Source: Globisporangium splendens (Eukaryota > Oomycota > Peronosporomycetes > Pythiales > Pythiaceae). Taken from it: 64,000 bases of DNA. The stretch's first letter is position 1. The number at the start of each line of letters is the position of its first letter. This document shows positions 20,936 through 31,086 of the stretch, piece by piece. A program made the position numbers and the translations under genes. The notes under the pieces are model-generated. The model worked only from the letters and a program-made list of their open reading frames with translations. It made no database searches and was not told the DNA's origin. The stretch lies in NCBI GenBank assembly GCA_006386115.1, contig VFIW01000119.1, forward strand, positions 1 through 64,000, written 5' to 3'.

Positions 20936-23900
20936 ATGTCGATGCAGAGCTCGGATGCGACCGAGTCGGTCGCTGCAGTGTCTGCGAGCGGGACGCCGGT
21001 GACGACGACGCCTGAACTGTCAGCACAAGGACGCGATCTGTTGCTCGGCGCGCTTGGATCCACTTCGTCATCAACTGCTGCGGACGCAGAACAGTCTGCG
21101 ATGGAGAGTGCGGATGCAGTTAATGGCGATGTGGCTGCAGCAGGTGCAACTGAGTCACTGCTGCTACCGCCGTCTACGACTGCATCGCTTGCTGCGCCTG
21201 ATACGCTTGCAACGTCATCTGATCGATCTTCCTCGTTCAACAATCGTACGTCCAATGTGGAAAATGTGGAGGATTTCCTGTTCGATTCGACTGCGTCGAC
21301 CCCTGGCGTTGCGCATGAGGTCCATTGGGAAGGCTATGTTCGAAAGAAAGGAGACTGGCTGCCGCGATGGGAAGAGCGGTATCTTGTGCTCGACGGTGCT
21401 GCGCTGACGTATTACAACACGAAAGAAGAAGCTCGAAGCGCACGGAACTTGCGCGGGCGAATGATCATCTCGAAAGTTCGACCGGAGAACTACGGGAAAG
21501 CGCATGGTTTTCTTATTGAAACCAAGGGCCACAAGCATTTCCATTTATGCTGCTCGACGGAACTGGAAAAGGATATGTGGGTCGAGATGATGCAAGCTGC
21601 GATCGATGAAGGTGTCAAGCATTCCGTGAACGGTGCTTCTATGGACTCGGATGTCGTGCCTGTGCAGAACTCACCAACGCAGGTTGACTTGCGCAGCTTC
21701 TACTACGCGTTCCGTCAGTTGCTGATCTCGCATTCCTCGTCGCCTCAGTTCTTCCCGAAGCTGTCTCGAGATGTTGTGCTGACGTCAAACTATGCGCCGA
21801 CTGTTCCGTTCTGGGGCGAATACCACGGCTTGGATGGCGTGCTCCATTTCTTCTCGATTTTGTACGAGACCGTGGAGTTTACAGCTTTCTTCGTTACCGA
21901 TATTGCGCAAGCAAGAGAAGGCAGCACGGCGGTTGTTGCAGGTCGCGAAACCATGAAAAACCGAGACAATGGACGAAAATTTACCCAACAATGGCAGCAC
22001 ACGATTGAGTTTGCTCCCGATGGACGCGTTAAAAGTCTGACGATCCATGCCGACCCGGTGGCTGCATCTGCGGTGTTTGGATGCAATGCAACGTCGAGCT
22101 TGTCTTTGCCGATGGCTGCTGTCGTTGGAAACTCGAATCAAGATAACCCTGCCGGCACCCTTCACGTTGTGGTGTTCCGAGGAGAGCAGATTTCAAGTCA
22201 TGGTACCGTGACTCCTGGAGACGATTCTGATGCCGACAGTTCTAGTGGCGAAACGCTGCTGCCACAGCGAAGAGTGTTCTTGGGTCTTCGTCTCATTACG
22301 GATGGTAAAACAAACGTGTATGCGCCAAGTTCATCGTCCAGCTGTCTTGCCCAAACGCGAATTTGTGAAGTCGACGAAGCGGTGGACCCTAAATGGAACT
22401 CCCAGCATGAGCTTTCGTTCAAAGGATCATCGAGAGGTAAACCCTGCTTTATGCTGATCGAAGCGTGGGAAGTCAAAGAAAAAGAGCATGAAGATGATCC
22501 AGACGTTGAGGAGATTATTGGTGTAGCAAAGGTTAACTTGGCTCCTTTCTTGGCGCTCGCGAGTACATCTCGGACAGTGCGAGAAAGCGTTCTTCATTCC
22601 GATATCGCTCGTGGTGCTGTCCCGCAATGGTACACTCTCCTGTCGGCAAACGAAACCAAGTTTTCCTGTGGACGTGTGCAACTGAGTATCAGCTTTGAGG
22701 CACACAACGGATCCTCGAATGGTGCGCTGACTGGACCATCAGTAAGCCAATTCGGAAGCGGAAGCTCACCTGGCTTAGACTCGGAAGCGCCAACACCGCA
22801 GGTTCGTCCACCAGGCATTGCTCAGTCAATGAGCCAGCGCGTGGCGTTAGCAAAAGGTTATTCCTTCCGGGACACCAAGCGTGACAATCATCAATTCCGC
22901 GTTGGAAATACCAATTTCGATGTTCCGAAGCGTTATCAGATGATCAAGGCGGTGGGCCAAGGTGCATACGGTTGTGTCATTGCAGCGAGTGATATGGAAA
23001 CGGGCCAAGCCATTGCTATCAAGAATGTTCCGAATGCTTTCAATGATCTGATCGACGCAAAGCGTATTCTTCGAGAGATTCGGTTGATGCGCCATCTGAA
23101 TCACCCGAACTTGGTGAACTTGGTTGACCTTATTCGACCTCCATCCCTCCATGAGTTCAACGACGTTTACATCGTGACCGATCTGATGGAGACGGACTTG
23201 CACCGTGTGATTCACTCGAATCAATCGATTACTGACGACCACGTGCAGTATTTCCTTTACCAGATGCTCGTGTCAATTCACTACGTGCATTCGGCTCAAG
23301 TGTTGCATCGCGATCTGAAGCCATCGAACATCTTGGTCAATTCGGACTGCGATCTGAAGCTTTGCGATTTTGGTTTGGCTCGTGGTGTGCACGGCTTAGA
23401 CTCAGGTCTCACAGAATACGTCGTGACGAGATGGTATCGCGCTCCTGAACTCCTGCTGTCGTCAAAATATGACAAGCAGATGGATGTGTGGGCTATTGGA
23501 TGCATTTTGGCTGAAATGCTTGGCCGCCGCCCTCTTTTCCCTGGCCACGACTATTTGCACCAGCTGAAGATCATTATGGACGTGATTGGCTCACCTTCTG
23601 AAGACTCGCTTGACTTTATCACAAACCCGAAGGCGAAGCGATTTATCTTACGACAACCGAAGAAGCCAAAAGTACCGCTTTCGTCGATCTACCCTCGTGC
23701 AACGCCTCAGTGTTTGGACCTGCTCGAGAAAATGCTGGTTTTCGACCCTCGCAAGCGTCTGACGATTGCCGAGGCACTGGAGCACCCGTACCTGAGTATG
23801 GTTCGTGATAAGTCCCTTGAGCGTACTTGTCCAACTCCATTCGATTTCGATTTCGAGAATACCGAATTGACGAAGCAGAAACTCCAAGAGCTCATCTTTG

Positions 23901-24472
23901 AAGACGTTTGCGCTTTCCATCCAGATGCAAGAATACCTGAGACATCTCCTAATGGTTCGATCTCTTCTTTTGGGTCCAACAGCCGATCAGCGAGCAGCAG
24001 CAACGTTCGTGCCCAACCATCATCTGCTCCACGTGCAGATGTGGTTCCTCCAGTACCAAGCTCGGTTCCAATGGCAGAGCCCACTTCGAGTGTATATGGC
24101 TCCCACGATTCTCAAACGAACGGAAAGCCTCCAAGACCAGCGCCAGTCGTGCTGTTACCTCCAGCGGCGCTTGCTGCCACAGCAACCACCACAGCAACAC
24201 ATGAGCGCTCGATGGCCGAAACCGAGATTGTGCGAGAAGAAGTAGCAATCGATATCCGGGATTCAAATGCCGAGGTGCACTTTGTTTCTGCCGAGAGCAA
24301 CGCGGTAGAGGAAGAGTCCTTCGACGACATCGGTTCAACCAGCATTCACAATGTAGTACTAACCGAAACTTCGACGGGAAACAGCAGCACGGAGAGAGAG
24401 ATCGATTTGTCCGCAAGTCCACACAAGCTCTCCCTGCCCAAGAACATGCTCACGCCATCTTCTGTGGTATGA
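20936..24472 (+). CDS. Multidomain MAP kinase: PH + NTF2-like + C2 + TEY kinase
   Basis: Intronless, 1178 residues from the first ATG (20936; the frame runs 10 codons further up to a GTG). Residues 1-125 are Ser/Thr/Ala-rich. A PH domain (about 128-230) opens with WEGYVRKKGDWLPRWEERYLVL-type sequence and closes with EKDMWVEMMQAAI. A SnoaL/NTF2-like fold (about 245-385) has FWGEYHGLDGVLHFF and WQHTIEFAPDGRV. A C2-like region (about 405-590) has LHVVVFRG and VDPKWNSQHELSF. The kinase (about 660-960) has GQGAYGCV, IAIKNVP, HRDLKPSNIL, DFGLARG, the activation loop TEY, VTRWYRAPE and DVWAIGCILAEM, so it is an ERK-type MAPK with all catalytic residues. The tail is disordered. PH and C2 suggest membrane or lipid recruitment. 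It would be activated by dual phosphorylation of the TEY loop. Confidence 0.9.
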   Translation: MSMQSSDATESVAAVSASGTPVTTTPELSAQGRDLLLGALGSTSSSTAADAEQSAMESADAVNGDVAAAGATESLLLPPSTTASLAAPDTLATSSDRSSSFNNRTSNVENVEDFLFDSTASTPGVAHEVHWEGYVRKKGDWLPRWEERYLVLDGAALTYYNTKEEARSARNLRGRMIISKVRPENYGKAHGFLIETKGHKHFHLCCSTELEKDMWVEMMQAAIDEGVKHSVNGASMDSDVVPVQNSPTQVDLRSFYYAFRQLLISHSSSPQFFPKLSRDVVLTSNYAPTVPFWGEYHGLDGVLHFFSILYETVEFTAFFVTDIAQAREGSTAVVAGRETMKNRDNGRKFTQQWQHTIEFAPDGRVKSLTIHADPVAASAVFGCNATSSLSLPMAAVVGNSNQDNPAGTLHVVVFRGEQISSHGTVTPGDDSDADSSSGETLLPQRRVFLGLRLITDGKTNVYAPSSSSSCLAQTRICEVDEAVDPKWNSQHELSFKGSSRGKPCFMLIEAWEVKEKEHEDDPDVEEIIGVAKVNLAPFLALASTSRTVRESVLHSDIARGAVPQWYTLLSANETKFSCGRVQLSISFEAHNGSSNGALTGPSVSQFGSGSSPGLDSEAPTPQVRPPGIAQSMSQRVALAKGYSFRDTKRDNHQFRVGNTNFDVPKRYQMIKAVGQGAYGCVIAASDMETGQAIAIKNVPNAFNDLIDAKRILREIRLMRHLNHPNLVNLVDLIRPPSLHEFNDVYIVTDLMETDLHRVIHSNQSITDDHVQYFLYQMLVSIHYVHSAQVLHRDLKPSNILVNSDCDLKLCDFGLARGVHGLDSGLTEYVVTRWYRAPELLLSSKYDKQMDVWAIGCILAEMLGRRPLFPGHDYLHQLKIIMDVIGSPSEDSLDFITNPKAKRFILRQPKKPKVPLSSIYPRATPQCLDLLEKMLVFDPRKRLTIAEALEHPYLSMVRDKSLERTCPTPFDFDFENTELTKQKLQELIFEDVCAFHPDARIPETSPNGSISSFGSNSRSASSSNVRAQPSSAPRADVVPPVPSSVPMAEPTSSVYGSHDSQTNGKPPRPAPVVLLPPAALAATATTTATHERSMAETEIVREEVAIDIRDSNAEVHFVSAESNAVEEESFDDIGSTSIHNVVLTETSTGNSSTEREIDLSASPHKLSLPKNMLTPSSVV

Positions 24473-24801
24473 GACGCCTCGCTCAAATTTGTGTGAAAAA
24501 ACGAAAACAAAGTATGAATCTCGGTTCGGCATCGGCGGAGAGCAGTAACAAGAAGGTGCAAGTGTATGATTTCCTTCGTGGATGTCTGATTGAACATTTC
24601 CCAGGAAACAGTGGCTGAAGAAAGCCACTCGTGAGGCGTCAAATATTGAGCAGCACATGCTGAGCTATGCCTGCGAACAACGAACTAAAAAGAAACGACG
24701 AAGGTGCTACATTGAAAACTGGGATTGAAGTGGAAGGAAAAGTGTGCTAGTTTTATGTAAAAGAAAGAAACAAAGGAATGCAATTTGACAGAATCGCATG
24801 C
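24473..24801. other. Convergent intergenic region
   Basis: 329 nt between the stops of the kinase fusion and the F-box-like gene. Nothing recognised beyond presumed 3' UTRs. Confidence 0.5.
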
Positions 24802-25332
24802 TCATCGAATCCGGACCACGAGCTCCTGTCGGATCACTTGCGCGTACAGACTGAGTAGCGTCGAGCTGCTCGGGAATCGTCGAAGTCCCTGCATGAGCAC
24901 GATCTCGTCGCGGATCTTGGATTCTGGCGCGCTTAGCAGCACTTGAGGGTGGCGATGGTACACTTGGAGAATGTCGTTGTCCTTGACGGCGGACGCGAGC
25001 GAGAGCGAATCCATCCAGGCCGCGAGAAACACGTCGCGCCAACTGATGCTCTCTTTCTGTTGTTGTTGTAGGGCTCTTGGTGGCGGCGATGGCAACCGAG
25101 TTCTCTCGGGTGTTGGTGATGAAGGGAATGAAGCCATCTTGTCGCCATTGGTGATCTTCGTCACCGCAATGCCGAAATTCCGCGCCACATGCGTCGCCCA
25201 GTGCTTCGATTTGATGATTTCGCCATGCAGCTCGTGGTTCGCACAGCTGATACGCGCTAGACTTGGAGCGTCGAGGAACTGGCAGATCTCGTGCTCGAGA
25301 AGACCAGGCGGGAGCGAAAACAGCAGCGGCAT
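24802..25332 (-). CDS. Small F-box-like protein
   Basis: Single-exon frame of 176 residues starting at the ATG at 25332. The first 45 residues (LPPGLLEHEICQFLDAPSLARISCANHELHGEI) fit an F-box: a Leu-Pro start, a helix, then SLAR-x-S-x-x-N-x-x-L. The middle is Ser/Pro/Gln-rich, and the rest is helical with W-R-D-V-F-L-A-A-W, a pattern often seen just after F-boxes. F-box proteins link substrates to SCF ubiquitin ligases through Skp1. No substrate-binding repeat is present, so the role is uncertain. Convergent with the kinase fusion gene. Confidence 0.6.
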   Translation of the reverse strand: MPLLFSLPPGLLEHEICQFLDAPSLARISCANHELHGEIIKSKHWATHVARNFGIAVTKITNGDKMASFPSSPTPERTRLPSPPPRALQQQQKESISWRDVFLAAWMDSLSLASAVKDNDILQVYHRHPQVLLSAPESKIRDEIVLMQGLRRFPSSSTLLSLYAQVIRQELVVRIR

Positions 25333-25735
25333 CGTGGACTTGGCTGATTTTCAGGATGTGATGATGAGTTTAAAGTGCTGTTATGCTGATGAGGGAGAGC
25401 GCTCGGTTTCTTCGCAGCCTATTGCCACATTGCCAGTCAGCCTATCCCACCTGGATAGGAAAGGTAGTGAGAGTCCGAGTGCCTGACTTCGGCAGCCCAC
25501 CCATGTGGTGGCATTGGCGATTTTCTTTTTCTATTTTGAGATTTGGAGCAGATGGAGCTCAGTTCGTCTGATTCGATAACTCTGGCTGGAAACAGAAGTC
25601 AATCAATCAATAGCATTTATTAGGTGGTGATAGAGTGACGATGATCGATTCTTCAACCCTTGCGCTTCTCCATTCGCGTCGCTTTGAAAGGCACGCACGT
25701 GCATGTGAGTCCGTCCGTCCATTTGCGCGAGGAGT
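25333..25735. other. Intergenic, nothing recognised
   Basis: 403 nt between the end of SmD2 and the start of the F-box-like gene, both on the minus strand. Presumed SmD2 3' UTR and F-box gene promoter. Confidence 0.5.
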
Positions 25736-26270
25736 CTACGCGTGTGGGTTGCGGAGCACGAGGATCACTGAGTCGCCTCGTAAGAACATCTTGCTCACGA
25801 AGCGGTCCTTGTTCACGGGCTTGGCGCCCTTCTTGCCCGATTTTGGCGCCTCTGTCCACATCTCCTTCACGTTTTCCAGCACCCTACAAGCCAAACATTA
25901 CAAGAAATGTCAGCATAACCAGCTGCAACTCCTCCCATTCAAAGACTATAAGCAGCAGCGCAATATAAATAATGATGATAGATCGTACATGTTGCAGTGG
26001 CGGTCAAAGGCCTTGACGCGCGCGAGCAGCTTGTGGTTATTTCTGACGTTGATCAGCACCTGCGAGTTGTTCTTCACGCTGTGCATGAGCACCGACAGCG
26101 GACCCTTCTGGAACTCCTCCTCGTCCTCCTGCACACGCTTGAATTCTGGGTTTGCGCTGCTACAAACGACACAAATACACACACACACACACACACACAC
26201 GCAAGACACGCACACACAACGTTAGTGCCTTTCGCAACGCTCCATGAGGGGGATCTTCGCACCTGGCCAT
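25736..26270 (-). CDS. SNRPD2: Small nuclear ribonucleoprotein Sm D2
   Basis: Three exons, 26263-26270 (8 nt), 25989-26159 and 25736-25883, join in frame to 108 residues. Exon 1 encodes only MA plus two bases of the third codon. Sm motif 1 reads [23 protein letters not shown] and [15 protein letters not shown]. Sm motif 2 reads [16 protein letters not shown] near the C-terminus. The order and spacing, with ENVKEMWTE between the motifs, are specific to SmD2. It is a core member of the heptameric Sm ring on U1, U2, U4 and U5 snRNAs in the spliceosome. The first intron (103 nt) contains a (CA)12 tract. The 8-nt first exon explains why a naive scan misses the true start. Confidence 0.95.
26177..26200. 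repeat. (AC)12 microsatellite inside SmD2 intron 1
   Basis: Perfect AC repeat lying 17 nt from the 3' splice site of intron 1. On the transcribed strand it is (GU)n, followed by the TTTGTAG acceptor. Confidence 0.95.
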
Positions 26271-26687
26271 GCTTGCTGTTGGCTCGGTTTCCTTCCTGTC
26301 TTGCTGGCTCCGCGATTGGATTAGCCCGCCCCTGAAAGCGAACTTAACGATTTCGTATTTTACTTCAGGACTCACTGTACCCGTATCGTACTTTATCGAA
26401 GCGATCTCGATTGTTTGCAGATTGCAACCCATTTGCTGGACGAGACAGATCACTGATACCTCACATCACAAGCGAAAATGAAAGGCAACACCACAGCAAT
26501 GCAAAAGTCGCTTGTGTTTATTCAGCCTAACGTGCGAAAAAGCAAAAACAATAAAGAGAAAGGAAAAAAGAGAAATGGTCCATGTATATATCTTGTGGTT
26601 GCCTGCTGCTCGTTGTGGGGATACGCGGGTGACTGCTGCATCATCGTCACACACTCGGCTCAACGCACGCACGCACTACCCTACTAC
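26271..26687. other. Intergenic, SmD2 promoter region
   Basis: 417 nt between the end of Hsp110 and the start of SmD2. No gene seen. Confidence 0.5.
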
Positions 26688-29154
26688 TTAATCCAGATCC
26701 ATCTTGTCGTCCTTGACCTCCGTCTCCGGAGCCTTTGGCTCTTCCTTTGGCGTCTCCACCTTTGGCAATGGCTTTGGCTTCGTCACAAGCGGCAACGCCA
26801 CGGCGCGCACGGCGACCACCTTGGCGCGGATCGCAGCCGACGTCAACACTGGCGACTGCGTTGGCTTGAGCTCGTTCTGCTTGGCGAGCTCGTCGAAGAG
26901 CCACGACTCGGCGTCAATGCACGCCTTGCGGAGCTTCTCCTTCTCCTCCTGGGTCCAGTGCGCGTACGCGTCGTCACCCGAGTTGGCCATACGCTTATAC
27001 TCTTCCAGGACGGTCTGGAGCTCCGTCGTCGCGACACCACGCTCGGTGCTCTCCGACAAACGGAACTGAATTGGCGACGTGCTCTGGCGAAGCTCGTCGA
27101 GCTTGGCCTGGTACACCGACTTGGTCGTGTCGAAACCTTCGTCACTGTACAACCAGTCTTCCATCTCGTTCAACTTGTCTTCGAGGGCGACCTTTTCGCT
27201 GTCCGTCACGAACTCGGCGAGCTTGTCGCTCACTTGGTTGCGCATCTCGTACACGAAAGTTTCCAACTCGTTACGTTTGTTGAAGGTTTCTTCGATGATG
27301 CGGTCCTGGTGCGCCATCTTCAACTCCTGTTCGGTGGCGGCAACGACGTCCGACGACGAGAGACCACCGACTTCGGCGGTCACCTTCAAGTCCACCTTGC
27401 GGAAACGCTTCTTCTTTGGCTCGGTTGGCTTCTCGGCTTCGCCTTCCTTGCCTTCCTCCGCTGGCTTCTCTTCTTCCTTGATCTCTTGCATCAATTGCGA
27501 CGACGAGACCGCGAACAGACCGTTGATGTCTTGCTGCACGTTCACACGGATCTTTGGCAACTCGGCATCCTTCTCGAGCTCTGGAATGCCCGACACCGTG
27601 AACTTGCCGATGGTCATGTTGTAGTCCGATGGCAAGTATGGCTTCGCGGATTCGTCGTACACCGCGTCAATCGCAAAGGACGAGTCGCGACGGAAGGTGA
27701 TGCGCTTCGTCTTTGGGTAGTCGTCTTGGTGGCTGAAGATGATAATCGAGTTTTCGTCCGACGACGCGCTCTCCATGTTGACATCCTCATCGTCATCGGC
27801 AGCGTCCGCGGCAGAGCCCGAACCTTCCCATGACACACGCACTGGCAAGTGCACGCGGTCCGCGATCTGGAACTCCTTCACCTTGAACACAGGCGACGAG
27901 ATCGCGCACTGGAGCGCACAGCCACGCGCCACCGATTCGTCGGCGTTCAACGTCGTGCTCAGACCGTAGTTCTGAGCCTCCTTGTCCAAGCCAAGGATCT
28001 CAGAGAGGCGGCGCTTGACGCTCGACACACGGGTACCACCACCAATGATTTCCACGCTCGTGAGTTGCGACTTGTCGACACCGGCATCCTTCAACGCGCG
28101 CTCAATTGGGCCTTCAAGACGCTGCAAGAGAGGCTCAATGAGCTCTTCGAAGAGCTCGAGCGTGATCTGCGAGTTGTAGTCGCGATCGTCGGCAAGGCAC
28201 TCGATGTTGAGGTACGTCGCGGTCACACCCTGTGGACTCAAATTCTTCTTCGACTTTTCACAGGCCGAGAGGAGCTTGATGCGCGACTTGGCTTCGGCGA
28301 GCGGATCCGTCTTGTATTTCTCCTGGAACTTCTTCGCGGCGTCCTTGGCGAGCGCGTAGTCGAAGTCACGGCCACCCAAGAAACGATCGTAGGCAGCAGA
28401 CTTGACCTGGAGCTTGCCCTGCACGAACGCGACGATCGACACGGTGTAGCTCGCGTGACCGATATCGATGAACATGGTGTATTGTGGCTCCGACTCGTGG
28501 AACATGTTGCGGGCCGACTTGTAGATGCCGTAGGCCAACGCGATGGCGGTGTGCTCGTTGATCAGACGGAGTGTGTTCAAGCCCGCAATCTTCGACGCGT
28601 TCAAGAGCGCACGACGCTGCACGTCAGTGTAGTAGCCTGGCACGGAGACGACAGCGTACCCTGGCTGGACGCCATCGTTGGCGGCCGCGGCAATCGCTTG
28701 CATCTTGTTAAGCACCATGGCAACGATCTGCTCGCACGAGAACGTCACGTCTTCGTCGTTGTACTTGAGCACGATGCCGACATCGCCGCTCGGCAACTCG
28801 ACGCACTTGTACGCCAACTGCGCGATCTCCTGTTGCACCTCTGGATGCTTGAACTTGCGGCCGATCAGGCGCTTGACGTCCGTCGCCGTGTTCTTGAAAT
28901 GCGCGCGCGCCACGCTCACGGCAGCCTCGCCGATGAAACGCTGCTTGCCCTGCACGCACACCATGTTTCTAATCACATGCGCACACATTAGCTTCCTTAT
29001 CGTTTACATCTTCGCATGTATATAAAAATAAAAAAAAAGCAACGTACGGGTTCTTGCGGTTGGAGTTTTCATTGAGGATGATGTCGATGCCGCCGCGCTT
29101 GGCCTGGCCGATGACGCAGTCCACGTTGCCGAAGTCCACACCGATGACTGACAT
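26688..29154 (-). CDS. Hsp110/HSPA4-type Hsp70 family chaperone
   Basis: Two exons, 29048-29154 and 26688-28968, give 795 residues. The N-terminus MSVIGVDFGNVDCVIGQAKRG is the Hsp110 version of the Hsp70 ATPase start (VDFG-N instead of IDLGTT). The nucleotide-binding domain continues with NEHTAIALAYGIYK, FIDIGHASYTVSIVAF and EIIGGGTRVSSVK. The substrate domain carries an acidic insert (AADDDEDVNMES), followed by a long helical lid. The C-terminus ends DDKMDLD rather than EEVD. Hsp110 proteins are cytosolic nucleotide exchange factors for Hsp70 and hold unfolded proteins. The 79-nt intron interrupts codon 36. A TTCTAGAA heat-shock element candidate lies about 110 nt upstream of the start. Confidence 0.95.
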
Positions 29155-29835
29155 GCTGCTCTAGGGAAGGGAGTTGTCTCGACTTGGGGGCCAAAGAAAA
29201 AGTGCTTTCGCTGCCGCGTAAGTGCGCTTCAAGCCTGTGTGTCTCGGAAGCGCTTCGGGTTCTAGAATAACCACCACACGTCACCAAAAGCCAAAAGGGC
29301 TCCCTCGCCCCCTCCCCCCTCCCCTCCCTCTCTGCGCACCAATGCGGAACGCGCGTAACAACTTTGAACCTTGGAAACTATATTACCTGATGAAACCGAT
29401 GTTGATTCATTCAGGTTTTGATAAGGAGTTGGTATTTGAATTACTCCCTTTGATTTGGTTAAAACCTGTACAAGATGATGATGGCTGTACCACGACGGGA
29501 CGAAACGTACTGCAGGCGCCTGAATACAAGGAGTTTTGATTGGTGTGGGCAGCGAGTTGGCGACGCCCCACATTCTCACGCTGAACTCTCTTTCCAATGG
29601 ACCGCGCCACCCATTATGGAACTGCAAGCGCAGGTGCAACCCACACACAAGCATACGCACAACACGTAGGGGGAAGCAGGTGCGCTGGCACACTCCCATT
29701 CCCCTATTGCTGTTCTGTGGGCATCTCGCCATCGTCCGTTTCTCGCATCTCGGAGAAGCTTCTGGAAGCCATCCCTCTCACATCTGACGGAGAGGTCACC
29801 TATCCGTTTTCACGGGGGAACCCATCTTGTTCCCA
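29155..29835. other. Intergenic upstream of Hsp110
   Basis: 681 nt without a supported gene. Contains a C/T-rich tract around 29307-29333 and the heat-shock element candidate. Confidence 0.5.
29260..29267 (-). promoter_or_regulatory. Candidate heat-shock element upstream of Hsp110
   Basis: TTCTAGAA fits the TTCnnGAA core bound by heat-shock factor. It lies 106-113 nt upstream of the Hsp110 ATG. A palindrome GAAGCGCTTC lies next to it at 29247-29256. Only two canonical 5-bp units are in register, so strength is uncertain. Confidence 0.4.
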
Positions 29836-30981
29836 TCATTTGCGATCTGAACACTTGCTCTTCTGATGGGGAAAGAGCAATCGCGAGAGCTCGTCGTCGC
29901 GCTGCAGCTCCTGCGTCTGCGTCCGCAGCGTCTTCACGGCGCGCTTGAGCTGCGCGACGCGCGTCTGCAGCTCCTCCTTGCGCTGCCGCCACTTCGTTCC
30001 TGCTTCGTGGTGGAAGCGCGTGGTCATCGCGAGCTTCGTCTCGAGCTCCTGCGTGAAAGTGCAAGAACGAATGAGAAAGCGACTACTGAGTGACGCCAAG
30101 CAGCTGCATAAAGTACCTGCTTCTCGATGTCCGACTTGTGCGTGTGCTGCTCTAGTGTTGTTAGGTGTTGCCGTGTTTGCTCGAGCTTCGCGCGCTGCGA
30201 CGCGAGAGTGGCTTGCAGATCGTCGCACTCTTTCTGGAATTGCGCGCGCTCTGCGTCGCGGCTTCCGCATATGAGCTGCTCCTTCGTACGCGATCCCGCT
30301 AGTGTCGTCTCTACCTGGTGGCAGTGCGTGTGCAACTCGGAATGCTCTTTCTACACAGAGAAAGCCGTGTCAGCACCAGTGGAAGCCCAGCAGCACGGAT
30401 GGAAGTAAGCGATTATACCTGAAGTGCGGCATTGCATTCTCGTGATTCTGCCAGCGCCTCTCGTGCATGGACCAAGTCTTTCTCCAGCATCGCAGTTTGC
30501 CTGCTCCACTCGCCTTTCATCTCGGCCATCGGCAGTTTTTCCTGCTACCACTTTTCGTACTCCACCTTGTGCATCTCCTTTTCGGCGTCCAGTGTGTCGC
30601 ACAACGGCGCCAGCGTCTTGACCTGCGCTTTGAGCGAGAGCAGGTGCTTGCAGGCTTCGTCTAGACGCGTTTCCGCCAATTCCCGCGCGCGATTTACCTC
30701 ATGCATCTCTTAGCTCCACGTGAGCTGATCTACATGGTATGCGAATGAGTATCAGACAGAGCGTCCATTGATAATGGAAAGATCGGCTTTTCTCACCTAC
30801 TTCCTGCTCTTTCAGCAGCCGATACGCGTCGTTCCGCGCCAACTCCAGAGGTAGGATCTGATCGCGAAGGCGCTGCTTCTCGTCCTCAAAGCGCGCTTCT
30901 GTAGCTGCTGTTTGTCTGCTCTGGTGGTCGCCAACGGCATCGCTGCTGTGACTTATAAGGGGGAACTCCCATGTGAAAAGC
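29836..30981 (-). pseudogene. Decayed coiled-coil protein gene (in-frame stop, no start)
   Basis: Four exon-like blocks, 30797-30981, 30419-30729, 30117-30350 and 29836-30048, keep one frame across introns with good signals (GTGAGA, GTATAA and GTACTT donors; TGTAG and ACGCAG acceptors). The product is a long heptad-rich coiled coil (for example FEDEKQRLRDQ, VNRARELAETRLDEA, AKLEQTRQHLTTLEQ, RVAQLKRAVKTLRTQTQEL). Inside block 2 there is a TAG at 30545-30547 in the middle of the coil. A TAA at 30710-30712 could be skipped by an alternative acceptor just after it. No ATG in this frame exists in the 105 nt between block 1 and the upstream HisRS gene. This fits a pseudogene or a nonsense allele. 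A short functional product starting at the ATG at 30529 cannot be excluded. Confidence 0.6.
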
Positions 30982-31086
30982 CTGCAACAACGCCATCAGA
31001 ATACGCATGAAGCAATCAGGGAAATACAACGTCAATAATAGAAAATGGTGGAAATGCACCACATGCACATGTATATTTCGTTGCGA

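Noticed and set aside
26478..27833. 451-codon plus-strand frame opposite Hsp110, and a similar one at 27849-28991
   Set aside because: Antisense shadows; the minus strand encodes a complete Hsp110.
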